Below, piece by piece: positions 46,152-54,561 of a stretch of 64,000 bases of DNA; position 1 is the first letter of the stretch; every line of letters begins with the position of its first letter. The stretch is from UBA6244 sp041582875. GTDB lineage: Bacteria > Bacteroidota > Bacteroidia > Bacteroidales > F082. The position numbers and the translations under genes are program-made. The notes beneath the pieces were generated by a model that searched no databases, had not been told where the DNA came from, and saw only the letters and a program-made list of their open reading frames with translations. Location: NCBI GenBank assembly GCA_041582875.1, contig JBFHGX010000003.1, forward strand, positions 1 to 64,000. Reading direction: 5' to 3'.

Positions 46152-47189
46152 ATGAATAAAAATAGAAAAAAGAGAATCGGAATATTAACTGCTGGTGGTG
46201 ATTGTCCTGGTTTAAATGCGGCTATCAGAGGGGTTGGAAAAACGGCCATCATGAAATACGGTATGGAAGTCATCGGTTTTTCCTCTGGATTTACAGGATT
46301 AATACATAAGGACTATGAAATTCTTGAAGAGAATCAACTTTCAGGAATTCTTACCCTCGGAGGAACCATTTTAGGCACATCACGTGAAAAACCATATAAA
46401 CGAGGCGGCCAGCTGGATTTGGATAAACCAGCCTTGATTAAGGAAAACTATGACGACTTAAATCTGGATGCTATTGTTTGTATTGGTGGAAATGGCACCA
46501 TGAAAACAGCTGCATTATTGGCCAAAGAAGGGATAAATGTTATTGGCATTCCAAAAACCATTGACAATGATGTTTGGGGAACCGATGTAACTTTTGGTTT
46601 TGATTCAGCCTTATGGATAGCAACTGATGCCATTGACAGACTACACACTACGGCAAATTCACACAACAGGGTGATGGTGATTGAATTGATGGGACACGAT
46701 GCAGGTTGGCTAACCCTTTATGCCGGTATGGCCGGGGGAGGAGATGTTATACTGATTCCGGAAATTGAGTACAACATGAAAACCATAAATAAATACCTGA
46801 AATCCAGAGCTGACAAGAAGAAATCCTATTCCATTGTAGTGGTGGCTGAAGGAATTAAAACACCTACCGGAATATCAGCAGCCACCCATATTGCTCAAGA
46901 AATTGAATCGGGCACCGGACTGGAAACCAGAAAAACTATTTTGGGATATATTCAACGTGGAGGTAGCCCCTCCCCTATGGATCGTATTCTGGCCACCCGT
47001 TTTGGTGCATATGCAGTCGATTTAATTGCACACAACGATTATGGAAATATGGTGATAAAAAGGGGTGAAAAAATTAAGGATATCCCACTAAGTGAAGTAG
47101 GAGGAAAAATAAGACTGGTGCCCAAAAAACATCCAATTATTCTAAAGGCAAGAGGTTTGGGAGTGTGTATGGGTAATAGAAAAAGATAA
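46152..47189 (+). CDS. pfkA: 6-phosphofructokinase (G104/K124-type)
   Basis: 345 residues. Phosphofructokinase fold with the ATP-binding TAGGDCPGLNAA (13-24), GGNGT (112-116) in place of the canonical GGDGS, PKTIDND (134-140) containing the catalytic Asp, and MGHDAGW followed by an AGG loop. It phosphorylates fructose 6-phosphate in glycolysis. The Gly at the 104 position suggests ATP use, while Lys at the 124 position (PKTIDND) is also typical of PPi-dependent enzymes. The phosphoryl donor is therefore uncertain. The following regulator starts 10 bases after the stop, so they form an operon. Confidence 0.88.
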   Translation: MNKNRKKRIGILTAGGDCPGLNAAIRGVGKTAIMKYGMEVIGFSSGFTGLIHKDYEILEENQLSGILTLGGTILGTSREKPYKRGGQLDLDKPALIKENYDDLNLDAIVCIGGNGTMKTAALLAKEGINVIGIPKTIDNDVWGTDVTFGFDSALWIATDAIDRLHTTANSHNRVMVIELMGHDAGWLTLYAGMAGGGDVILIPEIEYNMKTINKYLKSRADKKKSYSIVVVAEGIKTPTGISAATHIAQEIESGTGLETRKTILGYIQRGGSPSPMDRILATRFGAYAVDLIAHNDYGNMVIKRGEKIKDIPLSEVGGKIRLVPKKHPIILKARGLGVCMGNRKR

Positions 47190-47199
47190 GGTGTCCTAT

Positions 47200-48759
47200 A
47201 TGAAGCAGCTACTCCCCGGGGTTACCTATTTTCTCTTTTTATTATTTCTTTTTGCTTGTAGTACTGACATAAATTCGGATAAATCTCAGAAGATATCGAA
47301 TGATTTTTTGATGTCAATGGAAACTTCCAAATCAATGCTTTTAGGAATACATTCATTGGATAGTTTGGAATTATTGGCCAACAAAGAATCCCTTTATATG
47401 ATGAATGAACTCCCCGATTCTCTGTTGGCATCCTATTTTCAAGAAATTGGCATGTTATTTTATGGTCGTTCACTTTACGATCAGGCCGAGGATTATTTCG
47501 TTAACAGTGAACACTTCTATCAAAAAGCCAATCAGCCAAAAAAAGCCATCAGAATGGTAGCCAATCAGGCTGTTCTGAAAGAACTCAAAGGGAATTATGA
47601 AGAAGCCATCGGCATGTACCTGGAAGCTGCCAAATATTTTTCCGATATTGGCGACAGCCTTTCCCTTGCTGTGGTTTACACCAATATTGCTGTGGTTTAT
47701 CAGGAAATGAATATCCCGGAAAAATCATTACAATACAATAGAATGGGCTTGAATATCAAGCTCCGTAAGCATGACACCCTGAGTGCTGCAACCAATTACA
47801 ATAATATCGGTGTTTTATGTGATGAGCTTTTGAGCCAACCCGATTCGGCCATACGTTATTATCAAAAAGCGGTTGTTATTTACCAAAATTATAAGGCTCC
47901 GGCTCGTTTGGCTTCCGCCATAAACAATGTAGGAAGAATGCATCTTGGGTTAAAACAATTGGCTCTGGCTTCGGAAGAGTTCAACAAAGCCTATCATTTG
48001 ATGGACAGTTTGGATAATCCACATGGAAAAGCTAGGGTATTGAGAAATCAGGGAGAGCTTTATTTTTCATTGCTCAATAACCAGAAGGCCATTGAGGTGT
48101 TTCAACAGGCACTCAATCTATTCAGGGATGTTGATGATAAAAAGAGCATGCTTGAAATTAGCGAGTTGATTTCAAAGGTGTATATGGCCGGAGGTAATTT
48201 TGCAAAGGCTGCCGAATTTATGAAGATTCAAAATCAGTTAAAAGATACGCTCATGAACAATGATAGTAAAACCATCATTGCTGAAATGGAAACGCGTTTT
48301 CAAGTGAGAGAAAAAAATAAAACCATTCATCTGCTTGAACTTCAAGATGAGTTAAACCAGAGAAAAATCAGAAATCAGGTTTGGGTATTGGTGTTGCTGA
48401 TCATTATTTCGTTGCTGATTTTAGTCGTGTTTATTTTCTATAGTAATCGGCATAAACTAAAAGACAAGCAACTCCGACTCGAATTACAGAACTACTTGCT
48501 TCGTATCGATAAACTACAAAACGAAGTAAAAGAAAAGGCCACCGACAACAAATTTTCTGAAGAGAAAGCCAACGAATTTCAACTTTCGGAAAGAGAAGTA
48601 GAAGTACTCAAACTTATTGCATCGGGATATAAAAATGCAGAGATCGCCGAAAGGCTTTTTGTTTCTCAAAACACCATCAAAACACACATCAAAAACATTT
48701 ACGTTAAATTGGATGTGAAAAACAGAATTGAAGCTTTAAAAAAGGTAGATATTGTATAA
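47200..48759 (+). CDS. TPR-repeat membrane protein with C-terminal LuxR-type HTH
   Basis: 519 residues from the ATG at 47200 (a GTG nine bases upstream is possible). A lipoprotein-like N-terminus (FLFLLFLFAC then ST) is followed by TPR repeats (about 60-350; YDQAEDYFVNSEHFYQKA, YEEAIGMYLEAAKYF, PDSAIRYYQKAVVIYQ), a membrane helix (QVWVLVLLIIISLLILVVF), a coiled-coil (about 420-450) and a LuxR HTH (LSEREVEVLKLIASGYKNAE, about 460-515). This class senses signals outside the cytoplasm and regulates transcription inside. Its placement directly after pfkA suggests a link to central metabolism. Confidence 0.87.
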   Translation: MKQLLPGVTYFLFLLFLFACSTDINSDKSQKISNDFLMSMETSKSMLLGIHSLDSLELLANKESLYMMNELPDSLLASYFQEIGMLFYGRSLYDQAEDYFVNSEHFYQKANQPKKAIRMVANQAVLKELKGNYEEAIGMYLEAAKYFSDIGDSLSLAVVYTNIAVVYQEMNIPEKSLQYNRMGLNIKLRKHDTLSAATNYNNIGVLCDELLSQPDSAIRYYQKAVVIYQNYKAPARLASAINNVGRMHLGLKQLALASEEFNKAYHLMDSLDNPHGKARVLRNQGELYFSLLNNQKAIEVFQQALNLFRDVDDKKSMLEISELISKVYMAGGNFAKAAEFMKIQNQLKDTLMNNDSKTIIAEMETRFQVREKNKTIHLLELQDELNQRKIRNQVWVLVLLIIISLLILVVFIFYSNRHKLKDKQLRLELQNYLLRIDKLQNEVKEKATDNKFSEEKANEFQLSEREVEVLKLIASGYKNAEIAERLFVSQNTIKTHIKNIYVKLDVKNRIEALKKVDIV

Positions 48760-48909
48760 TTGGATTAGCTGATTGTAATCAACTGACAAATAGATTTTTA
48801 CTTCTAGGTCAATTTTATTAAAAGAGACATTTTATTTGAATATCACCCATATGGGTGAGTGGGTTTTCGGTTTTTATTTGGTTCTTTGCTGAGAATAACC
48901 CAAATAACG

Positions 48910-49491
48910 ATGATTCATAAACCACTTGTTGTACTTCTATTTTTGTTTTCAGGTTTTTTTCTGAAATCACAACAAGTGCCATGCTACCCTATTAAATCAG
49001 GAATAATTGAATACACCCTTACTGGTGGATCCACCGGAACAGAAACCATATCGTTTGATAAATACGGAAAATTGATTCATATTTCGAAAACGGTTTCTTT
49101 CATTGTTGATGGAGAAATTCTGTCGGAAAACTTGATTTTGATTATCAAAAACGATTCGTTATTTGCATTTAACACCAGCCTAAAAACCTTTGCTATTGAA
49201 CCTATTTCTTTAAACTCACCCCACGTGAGTAATCACTTGGTTACTGATGAACTATTACAAACAATGGGCTTTCTTTTGACAGGAACAGAAATGGTGGCCA
49301 ACTATGTGTGTGACAAATACACAAGTTCGGATGGCACATTATGGGTGTGGAAAGGAATCGTGTTGCGATCGAGCCTTACGGTGATGGGAGCTGAAATATG
49401 CACAAAAGCCATCAAGGTAATAAGCAATGCCCATATCCTACCTTCAAAATTTATTAATCCAGAAGGATATCAACTTCAAAAAAATAAATAA
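48910..49491 (+). CDS. Exported protein related to the 53442-54491 product
   Basis: 193 residues from the ATG at 48910, which opens a signal peptide (MIHKPLVVLLFLFSGFFLKSQ). A middle segment (SGIIEYTLTGGSTGTETISFD) and C-terminal segment (DGTLWVWKGIVLRSS) match the pattern in the protein at 53442 (SAIVEYKLEGSDEGTKTLYID; KNKIWVWNGLTLKSQ). The two are therefore paralogues of an unrecognised family. No enzyme motif is seen. It lies 18 bases before the lipoprotein gene at 49510. Confidence 0.72.
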   Translation: MIHKPLVVLLFLFSGFFLKSQQVPCYPIKSGIIEYTLTGGSTGTETISFDKYGKLIHISKTVSFIVDGEILSENLILIIKNDSLFAFNTSLKTFAIEPISLNSPHVSNHLVTDELLQTMGFLLTGTEMVANYVCDKYTSSDGTLWVWKGIVLRSSLTVMGAEICTKAIKVISNAHILPSKFINPEGYQLQKNK

Positions 49492-49509
49492 TCTTTAATT
49501 TAAAAAAGC

Positions 49510-50766
49510 ATGAAAAAGCTAATTAGTTCAATTCTTTTACTGGCTATAATGGCCTTCGTCGTTACCTCTTGCGACAAAAACAACGATCCCATTATCCCTG
49601 ATCCCTCACCATCCACCGGCGACCATCCTGTATTGTGGAGTTACGATCTTGGCAATGGCGGAATGGCTGATATTATCCCTGCCATCGATGAAAACGACAA
49701 CATTTATTTCTCCATGGTGAAAGAAGATGGCTTTGGCGTATTGGTTTTTGCACTCGACAAAAACGGTAACGAATTATGGAAAACAGAAGTTGTAGGAACA
49801 TCAACCGAAAAAGTAACCTATTCCGGCGGCAAGGTGTTTGTTGCTACTGAAAACCCCATTGGAATTCACTGTATTCAAGGCTCCAGTGGCTCCATATTGT
49901 GGAGCAAGGATTATACCGCTGAATACGATTTTGAATGGATGCTGCAGGTGGCCCTAAACAACAACAAAGTATATCTTTCAACAGGTCAGTTTTTTTACGG
50001 ATTTCTTCTGGCGCTGGATTTTGATGGCAATGAACTCTGGATAAAACAAGGCCCCACCATGGGCGCCGCTTACTCCCTGAGTGCATTTGGAAATGAGTTG
50101 TATTTCAGCGATGGAGAATACCTGTTTCGTTACGACGACAATGGCACATCATGCGATTCGGTATGGGCTTATGCCTTGTTAGAAGGAAAAAGTACTGTTG
50201 CACAAAAAGGTTATTTTGATGCTTTCAATGTTGTTTTTGGCACCGATGATAACATCTACTTGCGTAATGATACCAAAATTGAAATTGTTTCACGTACCGG
50301 ACAACTTGTAAATGAGATTAATTTGGGGGACGATTTCTACAACAGTTATAGCGGTATCATTTTAACCTCTGACAATTCCATTGTTATAGGCAACGGCAAT
50401 CTGGTGAAATATAGCCATGCCGGAATTATGGAATGGGAAACCGACATCCATGACGGATGGCTTGTAAATCCTACCTTTCAAACTGCTCCTGTGTTATCGT
50501 CGAATGGAGATTTTTACGATGCCCAGTTGTTTGGTTTGTATTCTGTAAAGGGAAACGGAAACCTCAACTGGAAAGAAAATGCTGAAACGGAAGCCGGAAT
50601 TGAATATGGAAACCTTCACCCACCTGTTCTTACTCACGAAGGAAACATCATCAGTATTTCTTCCGAACAAAGTGTGGTAAGATGCTTTAAAGGTGATGGC
50701 CATGGGTTGGCAACAAGTGGCTGGCCCAAGGTTTATGGCGATTACGGAAATACCTGTTCAAAATAA
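49510..50766 (+). CDS. Lipoprotein with a PQQ/WD-like beta-propeller
   Basis: 418 residues. A lipoprotein signal (LLAIMAFVVTSC then DKNND) is followed by about eight propeller blades with PQQ-like features (LWSYDLGNGG, VFALDKNGNELWKTE, LLALDFDGNELWIKQ, SYSGIILTSDNS). It is a periplasmic- or surface-facing binding or scaffold lipoprotein; there is no cofactor motif. Close after the 48910 gene and read in the same direction, it is likely co-transcribed. Confidence 0.75.
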   Translation: MKKLISSILLLAIMAFVVTSCDKNNDPIIPDPSPSTGDHPVLWSYDLGNGGMADIIPAIDENDNIYFSMVKEDGFGVLVFALDKNGNELWKTEVVGTSTEKVTYSGGKVFVATENPIGIHCIQGSSGSILWSKDYTAEYDFEWMLQVALNNNKVYLSTGQFFYGFLLALDFDGNELWIKQGPTMGAAYSLSAFGNELYFSDGEYLFRYDDNGTSCDSVWAYALLEGKSTVAQKGYFDAFNVVFGTDDNIYLRNDTKIEIVSRTGQLVNEINLGDDFYNSYSGIILTSDNSIVIGNGNLVKYSHAGIMEWETDIHDGWLVNPTFQTAPVLSSNGDFYDAQLFGLYSVKGNGNLNWKENAETEAGIEYGNLHPPVLTHEGNIISISSEQSVVRCFKGDGHGLATSGWPKVYGDYGNTCSK

Positions 50767-50780
50767 TTTAACACACTTTA

Positions 50781-50836
50781 TCATGCTGAGTTCAGCGAAG
50801 CATTTTGTTTTCATTGCTTCATTGCACCCAGCATGA
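50781..50836. repeat. Palindromic intergenic repeat (TCATGCTGA type)
   Basis: TCATGCTG (50781-50788) pairs with CAGCATGA (50829-50836), and inside it GAAGCA pairs with TGCTTC. This is the decayed form of a widely dispersed palindromic element. Confidence 0.5.
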
Positions 50837-50889
50837 CAATTAACCATTTCGAAGTGGAGTGCATTTTAGTATCTTTCAAATCTAACCTC

Positions 50890-53391
50890 ATGAAAAAGTT
50901 TCTGATTATTATTCTTACTTTGGGCGTACTAACCCTGCCTTTTGCGTGTAAAAAGAAAACCGACGATCCGGATCCCGAACCAATACCAGGTGAAATCATT
51001 GTAGCCGATATCACCAAGGTAATGGACGAACAATCCAGGTTGGCCATTTCCAGTCTTGACACCATCGATTACACCTTTACTTTCTCAGGTGAGAGTGATC
51101 TGATCAGTCAAATGCAGGTAGGAGATATATTGGTGGATAGTGCTTCGGCATGGGCACACTATGGCTATCTGCGGAAAATTGTTTCCATCGAAACTTCCAA
51201 AGGCGAAACCAAAGTGTTTACCACCCAGGCCGGTCTTACAGAAGCAATTCTTCAAGGTAGTATCGATTTCAATAGTGGAAGCCTAAAGACCAGTCAGATT
51301 GAGCGTATGGAGCTGACTGAAGGGGTAACGTTGAAATCGCTTAAAAACACAGATTTTACCGTTTTCGATATGGATTACGACATGACTTTTGGAAGTGGCA
51401 CCGACCAGGTGACAGTTCAAGGAAATTCATCGCTCGATATAGGGGTGTTTTTTAAATTTAACTGGGATTACTGCATCCTGTGTTTGCCTCCTGAGGTTAC
51501 CATTGAGTTGTTTGAGTCCGGAGTTGAAATTAACCAAAGTGCTTCCATCGATGTAGTTTCGCAATATGGTGCCTCCATCGATAAGCAGCGCATTCCCGTG
51601 GCCACTTTCTATTTCGAACCCTGGACCTTTGCCATCGGCCCTGTTCCCGTGGTCTTTGTTCCTAAAATTCAACTTTTTGTGGGCGTTGACGGGCAACTTA
51701 CTGCAGAGTTTACTGCCGGAGCATCGGAGTCGTTTAATGGTCGTCTGGGCACACGATATACCTCTGCCGATGGCTGGAGTACCATTAAGGAAAAAACCTT
51801 TACCTACGATTATTATCCTCCTAATTTAGATTTATCCATGAATGTGGAAGCCGGTGTTGGTCCTGAGATCAGCCTGATGTTGTACGGTGTTGCCGGCCCG
51901 TTTACCAATGTTACGGCTTGTTCACTTCTCGAAGCAGAGCTACATACAGGAACTGAAAACTGGACGCTGGATTATACGGTAGGGGTTAAGGCCGAAGTGG
52001 GAATCAGAATAGATGTGCTGCTTTTTGAGGATGAGTGGAGTACCGATTTTTGTTTGTTTGAACAAAACCTGATGCACCTGGAAGATGAACCCATGGAAAC
52101 TGGCGTATTTTTTGAATCGCCTACTGATGGCAACTGGATTGGGTTGGGCAGTGTGGTGGATCTCAAAGCAAGAGTCACCGGAGCCACCCCTTCGCAGCTT
52201 GAGTTTCTGGTCGATGGCAGTCTTGTGTCCACCGTTTTGCAGGAACCCTGGGAAACGTCATGGAATACAGCTTCTTCGTCCTTTGGAGAGCACACCCTTG
52301 TGGTGAATGATGTCATTGGTGGATTAGTGGTGGATTCCGACACCATCACCATTAGTCTGGTAAATGCCGTATGGGAAGTGGTTGATCTCAGCAGCTTAAA
52401 TCAAAACAATGAAACCATCAACACAGATGTGTTTTTTGTAAGTGAAAATGAAGGCTGGATGACTGGAGGTACGGGATATGGTTTCTTTGGCTACATGTTA
52501 CACACAGTGGATGGCGGTCAGAATTGGCAGAATATAGCACCTGATGATTTTATCGAGAAAATGGAACAAATCATTTTCCTCAACGAAGACGAAATTTTAG
52601 CTCGCACATTTACCGGAAGAGTCATCACTTCTAATACATGGAACAATATTTATTGGCAAAGCACTCCTCCCGGAAACGGAGGGCCTACTTTCGATAATTT
52701 CAGAGTCAGTAGTATAGCATTAAGCAATGCCGGATATCTGGTGGCCACAGGTAATTATATTAATGAAGAGGAATACAAAATTAGTCTGGCAAATGCTACT
52801 TCAGGTGATTTTCAACCCATTGGAGTTATCGATATTCCCTATTATTACGACGATATGCCTACCAGTCCTAGGGTTTATTTCAGAAATGAAAAAGGCATCG
52901 TTTTTAATTTAAAAGATCAAAGTAACCCTTTGCGTCAATACATCATGCTTTCTGAAGATGGTGGATTAAGTTGGGAAAATATACAGCTAAATGCCTCAGG
53001 CATTACGCGTGATGATGATCTTTATGATGCGTTTTTTCTTAATGAAAACAAAGGATGGCTCGTAGGTCGCGAAAGTCAGGGATTTGCCGTGGTACTGATT
53101 ACCGAGGATGGCGGACAATCGTGGGACAAAGTAAATATCCCCGAAGCCTATAATTTCGGTTCCATTTGGATGCTAAACGATGAGGACGGTTATGCTACCA
53201 TAAATGCCTATGATTCCGGTGATATTGGCCACTCCAAGCTATATCACACGCAAGATGGAGGACATACCTGGATGCCTGTTGATATAGCAACAACCATCAT
53301 GCCCATGAAAAAAGTTTTCTTCAAGGGACCTTATTTAGGCTATGTTGTTGGGCAGGGATCAGACGCTTATCGGTTTACCGTCGGCAAATAA
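50890..53391 (+). CDS. Lipoprotein with Ig-like domain and YCF48/BNR-type propeller
   Basis: 833 residues from the ATG at 50890, which opens a lipoprotein signal (LGVLTLPFAC then KKKT). The first ~400 residues are beta-rich without recognised motifs. A bacterial Ig-like domain follows (about 420-510; ESPTDGNWIGLGS, then TVLQEPWETSWNT), then YCF48/BNR-like blades (HTVDGGQNWQNIA, SEDGGLSWENIQ, TEDGGQSWDKVN, TQDGGHTWMPVD). It is a surface-exposed or periplasmic binding protein of unknown ligand, next to two other lipoprotein-type genes. Confidence 0.75.
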   Translation: MKKFLIIILTLGVLTLPFACKKKTDDPDPEPIPGEIIVADITKVMDEQSRLAISSLDTIDYTFTFSGESDLISQMQVGDILVDSASAWAHYGYLRKIVSIETSKGETKVFTTQAGLTEAILQGSIDFNSGSLKTSQIERMELTEGVTLKSLKNTDFTVFDMDYDMTFGSGTDQVTVQGNSSLDIGVFFKFNWDYCILCLPPEVTIELFESGVEINQSASIDVVSQYGASIDKQRIPVATFYFEPWTFAIGPVPVVFVPKIQLFVGVDGQLTAEFTAGASESFNGRLGTRYTSADGWSTIKEKTFTYDYYPPNLDLSMNVEAGVGPEISLMLYGVAGPFTNVTACSLLEAELHTGTENWTLDYTVGVKAEVGIRIDVLLFEDEWSTDFCLFEQNLMHLEDEPMETGVFFESPTDGNWIGLGSVVDLKARVTGATPSQLEFLVDGSLVSTVLQEPWETSWNTASSSFGEHTLVVNDVIGGLVVDSDTITISLVNAVWEVVDLSSLNQNNETINTDVFFVSENEGWMTGGTGYGFFGYMLHTVDGGQNWQNIAPDDFIEKMEQIIFLNEDEILARTFTGRVITSNTWNNIYWQSTPPGNGGPTFDNFRVSSIALSNAGYLVATGNYINEEEYKISLANATSGDFQPIGVIDIPYYYDDMPTSPRVYFRNEKGIVFNLKDQSNPLRQYIMLSEDGGLSWENIQLNASGITRDDDLYDAFFLNENKGWLVGRESQGFAVVLITEDGGQSWDKVNIPEAYNFGSIWMLNDEDGYATINAYDSGDIGHSKLYHTQDGGHTWMPVDIATTIMPMKKVFFKGPYLGYVVGQGSDAYRFTVGK

Positions 53392-53441
53392 TACTTATCT
53401 TTAAACCTTAATTATTCTAATCTGAAATAATATACTTACCC

Positions 53442-54491
53442 ATGAAAAAAATTCTCATTTTAGCGTTATTCTTTGCTGTTGCATTTTCTTTACAGACTCA
53501 AGCCCAGTTTGGTATCCCAACCAAAATTCAAAATAAATACAAAAAGGTGGGGAGAGAAAAAGCCGAAGAGCAAAAAACGAAAGCCGAAGACAAAGGCATG
53601 GAAGCCGCAGACAAGGGCCTGGATAGCGGAGCCGAAGCTGCTGAACCTGGCATTCAGGCAGCAGAAGAAGCTGAAAAAAAAGGTGAAGAATATACCCTTG
53701 TGGGAATTCAGAAATACGGCGAATTTGTTGAAGGATACGAAGCCGATGTAGCCAGCAAAGATCCTGATGATTACCGCAGGTATGGTTTTGAATCAGCCAT
53801 TGTAGAATATAAATTGGAAGGATCTGACGAAGGAACAAAAACCCTGTACATCGACAGGGGAGGGTACAAATTTGCTGAATATGAGATCATTGAAAAGCGG
53901 AAGTTGGAAGAGCGAAATACCGTAATTCTAATTGGAAGCGACATGATCACCTTTGATTACAAAAACAATTCTGCCGTAAAAATGCACAATCCAGCTGCAT
54001 ATTTGTTGGCCAACCCAAACCGTGACTGGGAAGAAACTGGTCGCAATATGTTGATTAAAATGGGTTATGAAGTTATTGGACAAGAAACCATCTCAGGTAA
54101 AGAATGCGATATCTGGAAAAACGGTAAAAACAAAATATGGGTATGGAATGGATTGACCTTAAAATCGCAAATTGGCAAAGATGTGGAAACAGCTACCCAA
54201 ATCGAAATCGACGTAAGTATTCCCGTTGAGGTTTTTGAGGTTCCTAAAGGATTTGAATATGAAGTTATTGAAGCCTCAGACATGTTCCCTGATCCGAATG
54301 AAATTGCCTATGAGGAGGATGAAATGACCGAAGAAGAATGGAATGCCGTACTGGATGAAATTGAGACCATGTCGTATTCACAATACAAAGCTAAAGTCCT
54401 CGAAGAAAACCCTGAGATGGAAGATGAACAAATTAAGCAGACGTATTTGTATCTTCGTCAGGAGGCTAAGAGGAGGCATAGGGTGGAGTAG
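53442..54491 (+). CDS. Exported protein with K/E/A-rich helical segment, paralogue of the 48910 product
   Basis: 349 residues. A signal peptide (MKKILILALFFAVAFSLQTQAQ) is followed by a low-complexity charged helix (about 25-90; EKAEEQKTKAEDKGME and AAEEAEKKGEE). A domain shared with the 48910 protein comes next (SAIVEYKLEGSDEGTKT and IWVWNGLTLKSQ). The C-terminus is acidic, with a helical NPEMEDEQIKQTYLYLRQ. The helix looks like a periplasmic spacer or coiled coil. The function is unknown; a strong terminator follows. Confidence 0.75.
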   Translation: MKKILILALFFAVAFSLQTQAQFGIPTKIQNKYKKVGREKAEEQKTKAEDKGMEAADKGLDSGAEAAEPGIQAAEEAEKKGEEYTLVGIQKYGEFVEGYEADVASKDPDDYRRYGFESAIVEYKLEGSDEGTKTLYIDRGGYKFAEYEIIEKRKLEERNTVILIGSDMITFDYKNNSAVKMHNPAAYLLANPNRDWEETGRNMLIKMGYEVIGQETISGKECDIWKNGKNKIWVWNGLTLKSQIGKDVETATQIEIDVSIPVEVFEVPKGFEYEVIEASDMFPDPNEIAYEEDEMTEEEWNAVLDEIETMSYSQYKAKVLEENPEMEDEQIKQTYLYLRQEAKRRHRVE

Positions 54492-54510
54492 GAAACTTAT
54501 ATTGAATTAA

Positions 54511-54546
54511 AAAAAGGCGGCTCGAAACAAGCCGCCTTTTTATTTT
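54511..54546. terminator. Bidirectional intrinsic terminator
   Basis: AAAAAGGCGGC (54511-54521) pairs with GCCGCCTTTTT (54531-54541) around a ~9-base loop, between convergent genes. Confidence 0.92.
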
Positions 54547-54561
54547 ATTAAGATTCCGAAT

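Noticed and set aside
53455..53838. 127-codon minus-strand ORF with repeated L and R
   Set aside because: It is the antisense shadow of the K/E/A-rich helical segment of the gene at 53442.
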